DNA of 49,060 bases from a virus, in the IMG/VR virus record IMGVR_UViG_3300030116_006198, positions 1-49,060 of that record; one strand, written 5' to 3'. How positions within the stretch are numbered: position 1 is the first letter of the stretch; the number at the start of each line of letters is the position of its first letter. Made by a program: the position numbers and the translations under genes. A model generated the notes under the pieces. The model had not been told where the DNA came from, did not search any database, and saw only the letters and a list, made by a program, of their open reading frames with translations. This document shows positions 6,481-15,031 of this stretch, piece after piece.

Positions 6481-8588
6481 TAGATACAGTCGATTGCGGA
6501 TATAATACCAACTTGAGTATCGGTAATTTCACCAAACAGAGGTTTTAATCTAGCACCGATACCAGTTTTACTCTTAACTATAAGAGTAGGAAGTGTCTCA
6601 TCAAACCTCAATATATTTAGAACCTTAACAGCAGTTATAGTTCCATTTTCTACGACAGTTTCGTATATAGGTGTAGTTTTACCAAATCCAGGTGAAGTAA
6701 CAACAGAGTCTAGTGGAGCTCCTTCAACACCAGTAACAACAACTGGAGGAACCTCTGTGAATGCATTACCAGATGTACTAATACCAGGAAGTATAATAGG
6801 ATCTGTTGGTAGATATCCTCGTCCACCAGCTTCTACTTGAATCGTAGTAATTCCTAAGTTTGATTGTGTATCTTCATCTAACTGTGCAGGATAATTTTCT
6901 CCAGTAGATTCCATAATAATAGCTTTTATACCACCCTCATCATTGAGAATAGCATGACCAACAGCACCATATCCTATATTACATTTGTCTCTAAAATTAA
7001 CTATAGGAGGATAACGATATCCAGAACCAGCATTGTTTATTTTAGCACCTAAAATACTTGCAGTTCGTTGTACTCCACCAACTAACTTTCTTAATCCAGG
7101 CGTATTATCTACAAAATTACCAAGGATAGGTTTAGCAACACCACCAGATCCACCACCACCATATATTTCAATATAAGGTCCTGTACAATTACTCTTTTCA
7201 CCACCATAACAACCACCAGGAATCGTACCACTACCACTATCTTCTAATAAACTACCATCACCAAATATATCCCACTTACCCCATTTCTTTTCAAAAGCAT
7301 TAGTCATATCAGCAGCACCCCTAGATATATTCATTGCATTTATAACATATGAAAAAGGATCGTCTCCTTTCTCTTCACTAGTACCACCGACAACATATTG
7401 CTTATCTGCAGGGCACTTACCTTTGTTAGTCTGATTACAATCAAGGAATGCAGCAACATCCTCAAGATTACCAGCAGCACTTAATAAGAAATCTGCAACC
7501 TTAAATCCTGGTGCGACAATTTTTGCTACTGCAGATAAAGGTCCTGACATTAAACTATCAATTCTATCTGTAATTACATTTAAAAATGCCCCAGTAAACT
7601 GAGCACCCATACATCCAGCATAGTCTCTTCCTTCATCTATAAATCCTTTCAATAAATCTTCAATCGTACCACCTAATCCTTCAACTACTTTATTGGCAAC
7701 GCAACCAATTGATTCTTGTAAAAATGATGTAGGAGGAACCATAGCAGTTTGTGCTGCAACTCCTGCTCTATGGGCAGCATTACTAGATTTTGTTACTGCA
7801 AATACTATTCGGTAGACTCGTTTATATAATTTTTCTAATCCTTGAGAACCAACACTCTCTAGTTTATCAAAGAGTTTGGTAAACATAGTACCAACAAATT
7901 TATTTGCTTGCAGTTCAATCAAATCAGAAGCAGATTTAAGTTCAAGGTCTAAACTAGATCCAGCTAAAGATAACTGCTGAATTTTCAATCCCAAATTCTC
8001 AACAGTATTTGCCATCTCTGAGATAGGATTACTCTTACAAGTATCAGCAACCATTACCTTAACACCAGTACCTACTGCGTCTGTTATGGTAGAGTCAGTA
8101 GAACTACTTGGTGGTGGTTGTGACTTTTTATTATTTTCGTTTGTTTCACTCGTAGGGTTTCTAGCATTAGTAGGTGTATACTCAGTTAATCCTGTAAAAG
8201 GAGAAAATGGTGTACTATAGTCATCATTATTTACTAGCGATGTTCTACCAAAATGTCCAATAATTAATGGAAGTTGAGCAGCATCACCATCTAAGAAAAA
8301 TCCAAATACAGTATCACCCTGTTGTAATTTAACTGAGTTAGCAAATTGTGCTCCACCACTACCAGCAGTTGTAGGAAGTAAAACTTGTGCGTATGGAAGA
8401 TCTTCATTGGAGATATCCTCATTAAAAGGATGATATCCCATGATTCTTACTTTTACTCTATTTCCTACTCCCTCTCCAATTGCTAATTGATCTTCTTGTG
8501 CCTCAAGAGGGGGTATCTGACCGACCCACCAACGGAATCCGTCTCTACCTAAAAATTGACTATTACCTAAAATCGATGCGTCTATCAT
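6480..8588 (-). CDS. 5: Baseplate hub protein gp5-like (no lysozyme domain)
   Basis: 702 residues. The N-terminus (SQFLGRDGFRWWVGQIPP, then NRVKVRIMGYHP and QGDTVFGFFLDGDAAQLPLIIG) matches the OB-fold domain of T4 gp5, which caps the tail tube. I see no T4-lysozyme-type Glu/Asp/Thr catalytic block. The middle is a low-homology cyanophage-specific region, and the C-terminal third contains repeated AGSGYRYPP- and GGRGYLPTDP-type modules. It overlaps the 88-residue gene upstream by one base. Known role: central hub that breaches the cell envelope; here the breaching enzyme would have to be elsewhere. Confidence 0.75.
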   Translation of the reverse strand: MIDASILGNSQFLGRDGFRWWVGQIPPLEAQEDQLAIGEGVGNRVKVRIMGYHPFNEDISNEDLPYAQVLLPTTAGSGGAQFANSVKLQQGDTVFGFFLDGDAAQLPLIIGHFGRTSLVNNDDYSTPFSPFTGLTEYTPTNARNPTSETNENNKKSQPPPSSSTDSTITDAVGTGVKVMVADTCKSNPISEMANTVENLGLKIQQLSLAGSSLDLELKSASDLIELQANKFVGTMFTKLFDKLESVGSQGLEKLYKRVYRIVFAVTKSSNAAHRAGVAAQTAMVPPTSFLQESIGCVANKVVEGLGGTIEDLLKGFIDEGRDYAGCMGAQFTGAFLNVITDRIDSLMSGPLSAVAKIVAPGFKVADFLLSAAGNLEDVAAFLDCNQTNKGKCPADKQYVVGGTSEEKGDDPFSYVINAMNISRGAADMTNAFEKKWGKWDIFGDGSLLEDSGSGTIPGGCYGGEKSNCTGPYIEIYGGGGSGGVAKPILGNFVDNTPGLRKLVGGVQRTASILGAKINNAGSGYRYPPIVNFRDKCNIGYGAVGHAILNDEGGIKAIIMESTGENYPAQLDEDTQSNLGITTIQVEAGGRGYLPTDPIILPGISTSGNAFTEVPPVVVTGVEGAPLDSVVTSPGFGKTTPIYETVVENGTITAVKVLNILRFDETLPTLIVKSKTGIGARLKPLFGEITDTQVGIISAIDCI

Positions 8589-8854
8589 TAGTCGTCGTAT
8601 ACTCTACATTCAAATGAATCAGGATGATTATCACAATATATCTCTAGATGCTTATCTTCATGACGAGTGTGCCAATCATTAATCTTACCATCATTAGGTA
8701 CTACTTCATCTTCTGTGTGATCATGGAATGCATCATTATGCATCTTGAGGTCTGCTTCAGTATATTCTATTATACCATGATTTACATGTTCTTTTCCATC
8801 TTTAGGATCAATATTTGCATGGTTTAAATCTTGATTTGGAATTTTAGTAGTCAT
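8588..8854 (-). CDS. Histidine/aspartate-rich small baseplate-region protein
   Basis: 88 residues with ten histidines and many acidic residues (NDAFHDHTEDEVV, NDWHTRHEDKHLEIYCDNH). It sits between the gp27-like and gp5-like genes, separated from the former by two bases, so it is made with the hub proteins. The composition suggests metal binding, for example an iron-capped spike tip, but this is inference. No family recognised with certainty. Confidence 0.6.
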   Translation of the reverse strand: MTTKIPNQDLNHANIDPKDGKEHVNHGIIEYTEADLKMHNDAFHDHTEDEVVPNDGKINDWHTRHEDKHLEIYCDNHPDSFECRVYDD

Positions 8855-8856
8855 AG

Positions 8857-10161
8857 TTATTGTTGTGGGTAAAGACCGTGTGAATCTCTAACGACTTTTA
8901 ATGCTGTATAAGATGAGTTAGGTAGGAATAAATGAGTGAGATCCTTTATAATATATATTCCACTCATCCTATCGTCCATCACAGTTTCTTCATCAGTTGT
9001 CTTAGGGAAGTATACCATTATAGCATCACCAGCAACTAAATTGGTGTTAGTGGGTATTGTCAAAGTTAATTGTGTGTTGAATAGCATACCATATCTTGTG
9101 ATAGCCTGTGATGTGCTATCAACAGGATCATAATTAACATCTGTAGATATACCAGCTTCTAAGGTTCCTACATCATATACTGAAGTAATGATTCTAGAAG
9201 CCATCATGTTGGCTGGAATGTTTTCTGGATCAGCAACCTTAGGTTCTTCCTCTTCAGGAACTCCTAAACTTGATGCTGGTTTTTCTCTAAATACAGAATT
9301 TTGTGGTTGAGTAAACTCAAAAGTAACTGGATTAAAAAATATTCTATATGTAGATTTAACACCACTATTCAAATCAGTAAGAACATCAGAATCTTCTCTA
9401 ACTGAAAATGCTAAAATTTTTGTAGCATTTTGAAGGGAATCTTCAAGAGAAGGATCTACTGTTTGAGAATAATAATATTTTTGTAAGTTATCTTTTCCCT
9501 CTACTGCTTTTTTTATCATATCTTCAACTGATCTAAAATGAAATCCTTTTCTAGTTTGCCAAAAGAAAAATCCAGCACTCCTACTTGTTGCTCCTACAGG
9601 AATTGCTTTAGATGCTAACCATAATATAAGTGTAAAAGGTTTTCTTAAATTACCAATAAAATTATAAATGTTTTCAGTTTCCTCAAATGGTTCTTGTTTT
9701 AAAGGTTCTACTAACTTAACAATTTCACCAATGCTCTTATCTATAGTTTGTCCGTAGAATTTTCTAGTTACTCTACTTTGTTCATTGCTAATAGCTTCTC
9801 TAGAAACAAGATGTAAAGTAAAAACTTCAGTTGCTTTGTCAGATACAACATCAGTTACTTTATTGACATACAAAACACTCTCAAGATGTTCTTCTTGTTC
9901 TGCCTCTGCCTCAACAGGAGTCTTTATTTTAAAATATACTCTTTCTCCACCACGAATAGGTAAACCATTATATAATGATTGACCATCAATAGTATTACCA
10001 GTATTAACTACCTCTACTTTAGCAGTACACATTGGAGACATTAAAGTCTCAAAATACTGCAATCTAGTAACACCACCAATTAAACTAACAGTTTTTTCAC
10101 CGTTAGACGAAGTTATAGTGATTTCTTCAAAGGTAGAAGCAGCAGTTGGTGATATTGCCAT
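8857..10161 (-). CDS. 27: Baseplate hub protein gp27-like
   Basis: 434 residues, close to the 391 of T4 gp27. The N-terminus TFEEITITSSNGEKTVSLIGGVTRLQ-type strands, FETLMSPMCTAKVEVVNTG and GERVYFKIKTP fit the first tube-like domain of gp27/gpD hubs, and a large C-terminal domain follows. gp27 is a trimer that joins the gp5 spike to the tail tube. Position immediately before gp5 and after the tape-measure genes supports it. Residue similarity to T4 itself is low, so the call leans on context. Confidence 0.65.
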   Translation of the reverse strand: MAISPTAASTFEEITITSSNGEKTVSLIGGVTRLQYFETLMSPMCTAKVEVVNTGNTIDGQSLYNGLPIRGGERVYFKIKTPVEAEAEQEEHLESVLYVNKVTDVVSDKATEVFTLHLVSREAISNEQSRVTRKFYGQTIDKSIGEIVKLVEPLKQEPFEETENIYNFIGNLRKPFTLILWLASKAIPVGATSRSAGFFFWQTRKGFHFRSVEDMIKKAVEGKDNLQKYYYSQTVDPSLEDSLQNATKILAFSVREDSDVLTDLNSGVKSTYRIFFNPVTFEFTQPQNSVFREKPASSLGVPEEEEPKVADPENIPANMMASRIITSVYDVGTLEAGISTDVNYDPVDSTSQAITRYGMLFNTQLTLTIPTNTNLVAGDAIMVYFPKTTDEETVMDDRMSGIYIIKDLTHLFLPNSSYTALKVVRDSHGLYPQQ

Positions 10162-11669
10162 TATACAAAGTGTCTATTGAACTGATTAATTTTCTTTATT
10201 GGGTTTGTTGAAATTTCAACGACTGCAGTTGTACCCTCTTCACTACCACTAGAAATTACTTTTGTTTTATTTTTATTTATTCCGCTTTGGGAGGTATCAA
10301 CAGGAACAACAATAGTTTTACCGCCAGTTGGTGATATTAGATTCATTTCATCTGGCAAGTAATTTTTTTTCATGTTCTTTATAAATTCTTCGGGAGCATC
10401 AACTTGTACAGAACTTGTATTGACCCTAAATTTATCATGAAGAACTATCTCAAGTGCTTCATAGTCATGTTCTTCATCAAAATTTAAGTCAGGATGTTTA
10501 TTATGAAGTTCTAGAAAATATGCTTTTGCTTCTTCTTTGGTTAGTCCATCAACTCCTATACCTGGTGGTGAGAATTTCATACTCTTACCAGATTTGTGAT
10601 ATACTACTACTTTTGGTTGTTCTTCCCCATTTTGTGTAATGTCTGAGTTCTTTTTAGTGCTGACAAAATTAACTCCTCCATTATTATTATTCTCTAAAGA
10701 GAGATCTTTATTCTCATTTGTGTTGGTTCCCTCTAAATCGAAATTTAGATTTTTATCAATTTCTTCAACATTGGTATTGATTTCTGTGTCACCAGTACCA
10801 CCATCACCAAACTCATTAGTACCAAAAAATTCAGCAGGACTCAAATTTTCTCTATCAATTTGATTTTTGATGGTTAAATCCTGATCTGAACTAGTTTCAT
10901 CTGTTTGATAAAGTTTATTAACTTCAGTCTCATACTCACTCTGAGATATTTCTCCACTATTTCTTTGTTCTTGTAATGCTTGAATCTCCTGTGATCTGTT
11001 ATTAGATTGCTCAACTACTTCTGCCTGTGATGATGGCAATCCTTCAACTGATCTTCTACCTTCCTCTTCTGCCTTCTCTAATTCTTTTTTAATTTTTTCT
11101 TGACCTGCATTCCAATCCCTTTCTAAAGATTGAGCAGTTTTACCCAACTCATCCATCTTCTTTTCAACTTCATCTTTCTGATCTTCAAATCCAAAAGTTT
11201 CTTTTATATTAGCTATCCATTCTTTAACGGTGTTTATGATTACATCACTAACATCTGTTACTTTATCAACAAAATCATCTACCCATTCTTTTACAGCTTT
11301 TAACCAATCAACAATTTTTTTTACTTCTTCAATAATTTTTGGTAAATTAACAACAAGAAATCCAACTAATAATGCACCAGCAGCACCAAATAGTCTTTCC
11401 ACGAAAGATTTACCTGCAGATGCAACAGCTGTTACTCCTTTTCCCATAAAATTTTTCTTCTTCTTTGCTTCAATAATTTTCTCTGCATCTTGCTTCTTTT
11501 TCCTCGCAAACATTCTTCGGAGGAATCCCTGTTTCTTCTCAGATGCGGCTTTATCTCTTTTAACTTCCTTTCCTAAAGATTTACGAATACCTTGAGTTGT
11601 CTCTCTAATAGCAAGAATACCAGCACCAATTTCTAGTACTTGATCCTTAGTAGGCATTAAAGTTGCCAT
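10161..11669 (-). CDS. Tape-measure-like baseplate hub/tail protein (second copy)
   Basis: 502 residues: a highly basic, helical N-terminus (EVKRDKAASEKKQG, FARKKKQDAEKIIEAKKKK), one hydrophobic stretch (LFGAAGALLVGFLVVNLP), long amphipathic coiled-coil helices at about 120-230, and a Glu/Asn-rich C-terminus. The design resembles tape-measure proteins. It starts at the last base of the stop codon of the 587-residue protein upstream, and both share an arrangement of basic coil, then a hydrophobic segment after an (F/V)ERL motif. Probable paralogue, or the gp28/gp29 equivalent. Confidence 0.5.
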   Translation of the reverse strand: MATLMPTKDQVLEIGAGILAIRETTQGIRKSLGKEVKRDKAASEKKQGFLRRMFARKKKQDAEKIIEAKKKKNFMGKGVTAVASAGKSFVERLFGAAGALLVGFLVVNLPKIIEEVKKIVDWLKAVKEWVDDFVDKVTDVSDVIINTVKEWIANIKETFGFEDQKDEVEKKMDELGKTAQSLERDWNAGQEKIKKELEKAEEEGRRSVEGLPSSQAEVVEQSNNRSQEIQALQEQRNSGEISQSEYETEVNKLYQTDETSSDQDLTIKNQIDRENLSPAEFFGTNEFGDGGTGDTEINTNVEEIDKNLNFDLEGTNTNENKDLSLENNNNGGVNFVSTKKNSDITQNGEEQPKVVVYHKSGKSMKFSPPGIGVDGLTKEEAKAYFLELHNKHPDLNFDEEHDYEALEIVLHDKFRVNTSSVQVDAPEEFIKNMKKNYLPDEMNLISPTGGKTIVVPVDTSQSGINKNKTKVISSGSEEGTTAVVEISTNPIKKINQFNRHFV

Positions 11670-13432
11670 TAGTCATAGACTCCATAATTACTTTGAGCTA
11701 AATCTCTATAAAAATTATCATTATCAAAAATTGAAAAAGCTGGTAAATCTGTTTCAGCAAAGAAACTAGTAGAAGTTATATCAGAATCAACATTAGTTTC
11801 ACCCTGACTAATATCAAATGGAACTATGTTGAATTTCTCATTAAAAGCATCATAATCACTAATTTGATTTGCTAATGACAAATTTTCATTCGTAAAAGCA
11901 TTAGAAGTTGAAGCAAAATCTAGATTAGAATTGTCATTATTTTGAGAAAGAGAATTATCCTTTGTTTCTGACTGGAAAGTCATATTAGGATCAAACTTCT
12001 GTAATTCTGATTTTAAATTAGTATTAAAGTTTCCTAAACTGTTAAAGTAATCGATAGCTTTACCTGGTCTAAGTCCTTCCATACCTGCTGTCATTTGATC
12101 CAGACTCAAAATAGGACCAGGTTTTACAAGTTCTCCCCACCAATCGGCTCTGAAAAGTAAATCAGGTATATTATTTTTTATTAAGAACAATTGAAGTTGG
12201 TTTTTACCATCACTTGTCATTTGTTCTCTTAATTCTTTAATTCCATCCAAATACTCAATCATCTTTGCCTTATGACCTGCTTGAGTACTCATTAAACCTT
12301 TGATTGTATTTTGTACATTCTCTGGCAATTCATCAAGACTTGTTTTACCCTCATATAATGCTGTTATTTCTCTTGCTAATCCAAAAAACTTAGCCCATTC
12401 ACCTCTAAATTTTTCAATAAGTTCTGGTATCTTCTGCATTATTTCAGCATCTTCTGCTTTCATCCTTGAAGGATCAAATTTATCAAATTCACCTTTCATA
12501 GATTTTTTAAGATCATCTTCCATTTCAAGATACTCTGCTCCTGCAAAAGAAAAATTCAGTTTTGCTCGATTAAGTGTTCCATCCTTATTAAGTAACTGAG
12601 GATTTTCGACCAGAAACTTTTGCATTTTTAGTCTTTGTTCTTTTTGCCATTCCTCTATACCTATTTCACTAATTCTCATAATACTCTCTTGAGTTGCTTC
12701 ATTATAAGATCCAATACCTTCTAAATTAGCACCATATTCCCCTCTAAGTAGTTTATAAAGCATTGTTCCTGTATATGTCAGTGCTACAGCAGCAATAATT
12801 CCTAACCAAACATAAGGATTACCTAGCAATGCTAAAATACCACTGAATGCTCCACCCACTCCAAGACTACCTATTATACTACCTAATGCACCAGAAATAA
12901 GAGGTATTCCCACATTTACAGCAACAAATATTCCAGCAGCTACACCTAACATTGTTTTAATATCTTTTTCTAATTGCTCAAGAATACTTTTATCTCCCTC
13001 CATCCAAGCTTCTATACCTTTTAGACCTTTCACAGCAATCGTACCTATACCCAATGCACCAAGCACTTTGATTAGTCGTTCAAATATACCTGCCGTAGTG
13101 TCCTTCATCTTCTGTATCGGTTTTAGCACCGCAGTACTTATAATCCCTTCAAGTGCTTTTTCTGCCCCAGATTTTTGCCTTGCATCTTCGTCTTTCTGTT
13201 GTTTTTTTAATTCTGCATCATCTTCTTTTTTCTCATTTGATGATTGTTGTTTCAATAAATCAGCAATTGCCCCTAAATTCTTATGAATCGCAAAAAGATT
13301 TTTACTAAGTCCTATAAATGCTTTTGATGTTGATTCCTCCTTAGAATTTCCAGCAAAATCCCTATCAGTAGATGCTCGTTGTCGATCAGTTCTACTAGAT
13401 TTTGGAAATACTTTACTTGCTTGTACCGACAT
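11669..13432 (-). CDS. Tail tape-measure protein candidate (gp29-like)
   Basis: 587 residues, almost the length of T4 gp29 (590). The N-terminal 110 residues are charged and helical. A long hydrophobic, Gly/Ala-rich region follows at about 160-230 (VAAGIFVAVNVGIPLISG, GNPYVWLGIIAAVALTY), as is common in tape-measure proteins that insert into the membrane. The C-terminus is Asn/Ser/Asp-rich. It follows the frameshift-linked gp26/gp51-like pair by a TAATG overlap, the standard chaperone-then-tape-measure order. Function by architecture and context. Confidence 0.55.
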   Translation of the reverse strand: MSVQASKVFPKSSRTDRQRASTDRDFAGNSKEESTSKAFIGLSKNLFAIHKNLGAIADLLKQQSSNEKKEDDAELKKQQKDEDARQKSGAEKALEGIISTAVLKPIQKMKDTTAGIFERLIKVLGALGIGTIAVKGLKGIEAWMEGDKSILEQLEKDIKTMLGVAAGIFVAVNVGIPLISGALGSIIGSLGVGGAFSGILALLGNPYVWLGIIAAVALTYTGTMLYKLLRGEYGANLEGIGSYNEATQESIMRISEIGIEEWQKEQRLKMQKFLVENPQLLNKDGTLNRAKLNFSFAGAEYLEMEDDLKKSMKGEFDKFDPSRMKAEDAEIMQKIPELIEKFRGEWAKFFGLAREITALYEGKTSLDELPENVQNTIKGLMSTQAGHKAKMIEYLDGIKELREQMTSDGKNQLQLFLIKNNIPDLLFRADWWGELVKPGPILSLDQMTAGMEGLRPGKAIDYFNSLGNFNTNLKSELQKFDPNMTFQSETKDNSLSQNNDNSNLDFASTSNAFTNENLSLANQISDYDAFNEKFNIVPFDISQGETNVDSDITSTSFFAETDLPAFSIFDNDNFYRDLAQSNYGVYD

Positions 13433-13608
13433 TAGCCTCTAGCTTGTTGGTTTTTTAGATTTTCTTCTTCAATATATTGTTGGAGGAGATTAATGTATAT
13501 ATCTCGTTCCCAAGGAATCATGTTTTCGATATCACTCAAACTGTATTTATGATGCTGCATCAAGGCGAAATTAATTTTATAAAACGCCACGATATCTTGG
13601 TGCAACAT
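13432..13608 (-). CDS. 51: gp51-like tail assembly chaperone part (-1 frame of gp26)
   Basis: 58 residues from the ATG at 13608, containing NMIPWERDIYINLLQQYIEEE. The PW-ER-x-Y-x-x-L signature is typical of the second half of frameshifted tail assembly chaperones. The frame is open upstream into the gp26-like gene, where a slippery heptamer allows a gp26-gp51 fusion. T4 gp51 (baseplate hub assembly catalyst, about 249 residues) is much longer, so the name rests on position after gp26. Its stop overlaps the tape-measure start by one base. Confidence 0.6.
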   Translation of the reverse strand: MLHQDIVAFYKINFALMQHHKYSLSDIENMIPWERDIYINLLQQYIEEENLKNQQARG

Positions 13609-13610
13609 CG

Positions 13611-14324
13611 CTAACTGAAAAAAGCTGCTAAACCCTCCAACTTTACATCGCTCTCCATCTTTGTATTAGGATTAGTAATTGTAACAGTATGCTCTAATTT
13701 AGGCATGGTATTGAAAAACTTTTCTACCTGCTTAAATGCATTTGATGGTAATGTCTCTACAAATGCAAGCCATTCTTTTTTAGAATGATCTTTTGCAGAC
13801 CATGTTTCTTCGTCTGTATAAATCATTTCTACACAAGAAGCAATGACATCAAATGATGCAGTTACTGTATCACTTTCTCCAAAATTTCGATTAACAAACT
13901 CAGTAAGAGAAGGATATCTCATTCTCATAGTCAACTTTTCATCTAATTTGATATCTCTATTATGCTCTGGATTAGTCTTAATTTGTATTTCGTCAATACT
14001 CACTGTTATAGGAACTTTAGTTTCACCATCATCAGGGCAAGTTGCCATGACCTCAATAGTTTCACCAATAGATTTACCACGAACATGAAGAAATAGATAT
14101 TCAATGTCGAATGTGGATAACTTGTCTACTCTAATTCCACGAGTATTGATACATGCAGATAGAACATCTTTAATTGCTCTACCAACTTGATCCATATTAT
14201 CACTTTCCATTGCCATGATAAGAACTTTTTCTTCTTTGACTAGGAAAGGTCTATATGTAATTTTTTTACCCGACGAAGGAATAGTTAATGTATAGGTCGG
14301 GGTAACAATTTTAGGTAATGGCAT
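13611..14324 (-). CDS. 26: Baseplate hub assembly protein gp26-like
   Basis: 237 residues from the ATG at 14324, which has a good ribosome site (AGAGGA) at the right distance; a longer reading would run into heme oxygenase. The start MPLPKIVTPTYTLTIPSSG, YRPFLVKEEKVLIMAMES and STFDIEYLFLHVRGKSIGE are characteristic of the T4_baseplate family that includes gp26. It acts in hub assembly and, by analogy, as the N-terminal half of a tail assembly chaperone. It ends LAAFFS-stop right after a T TTT TTC slippery site. Overlaps ho1 by 14 bases. Confidence 0.8.
   Translation of the reverse strand: MPLPKIVTPTYTLTIPSSGKKITYRPFLVKEEKVLIMAMESDNMDQVGRAIKDVLSACINTRGIRVDKLSTFDIEYLFLHVRGKSIGETIEVMATCPDDGETKVPITVSIDEIQIKTNPEHNRDIKLDEKLTMRMRYPSLTEFVNRNFGESDTVTASFDVIASCVEMIYTDEETWSAKDHSKKEWLAFVETLPSNAFKQVEKFFNTMPKLEHTVTITNPNTKMESDVKLEGLAAFFS
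13617..13623 (-). promoter_or_regulatory. Programmed -1 ribosomal frameshift site (T TTT TTC)
   Basis: Read on the minus strand in the gp26 frame, the codons are GCT TTT TTC AGT TAG. The heptamer T TTT TTC has the X XXY YYZ form with exactly correct phasing, and the zero-frame stop is two codons later. After a -1 slip the frame continues FQLAMLHQD into the gp51-like sequence to its stop at 13432. The expected fusion product spans 13432-14324. The site and its phase are seen directly; that it is used is inference. Confidence 0.7.
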
Positions 14325-14997
14325 CAGTATTTCCTCTAAGTACTCCGCAGAAGTAAGCAACTGCAGATTTAAACGCATTACCATCCAATTCATCAAACAT
14401 GAACATATTTAAACGAAATGCGTAGTTTGCTTCAGTAACGATAGCAGACACTTGTGATTGTGTCACAGGCATCTTATTTAGTGTAGCACGATATGTGTTT
14501 TTAAATTCTTTTTTGTTCTCTATATCAGGAAACTCATAGAAGTCTAGACCTCCATCAGTTAACTTTAATGCTTTCTCTGCAATATTCTTAAGAATCTGTC
14601 CACCAGATAGATCTCCAAGATACCTTGTATAATGATGTCCTATAAGAAGTTCTGGTTCTTCATGGGCAACCTTTCCAATACGATCAATGTATTGTTGACA
14701 TGCTTTTGAAGGATAAATGTTATCTCTCCAGTCAGCACCAAAGAAGTATTCACAGTCCTTTGCTAATGCATCATGACGGTAAAGTTCTTTAATATCTAAA
14801 GATCCAATGAGAGGATCATCTTTTAATCTTCTAACCTCTGACTCTATGGTATGGTATATGAAATAATAGTTAGCAACAAGTTGTCTATATTTTTCTTTGT
14901 TTACTACACCACGAAGAAAGGACGAAACAAACTTAGTATTCTCTGCAGCAGAGTGAGATTGTTTAGTTCCTACTTTTAAATCTTTAGCAAGTCCCAT
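14311..14997 (-). CDS. ho1: Heme oxygenase
   Basis: 228 residues, the usual size. The proximal heme ligand is His15 in GTKQSHSAAENTKF, and the distal-helix motif GDLSGG lies at residues 128-133 in YTRYLGDLSGGQIL. It cleaves heme to biliverdin IX-alpha, CO and iron, the first step to phycobilins. Cyanophages use it with bilin reductases (none seen in this window). It lies between gp54 and gp26 and overlaps gp26 by 14 bases, so this metabolic gene rides in the baseplate operon. Confidence 0.95.
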   Translation of the reverse strand: MGLAKDLKVGTKQSHSAAENTKFVSSFLRGVVNKEKYRQLVANYYFIYHTIESEVRRLKDDPLIGSLDIKELYRHDALAKDCEYFFGADWRDNIYPSKACQQYIDRIGKVAHEEPELLIGHHYTRYLGDLSGGQILKNIAEKALKLTDGGLDFYEFPDIENKKEFKNTYRATLNKMPVTQSQVSAIVTEANYAFRLNMFMFDELDGNAFKSAVAYFCGVLRGNTDAIT

Positions 14998-15031
14998 ATA
15001 ATAATAAACACTACCTTATATTATAACACAT

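Noticed and set aside
6480-8588. Lysozyme domain expected in gp5
   Set aside because: No T4-lysozyme-like catalytic block was visible between the OB fold and the C-terminal repeats.
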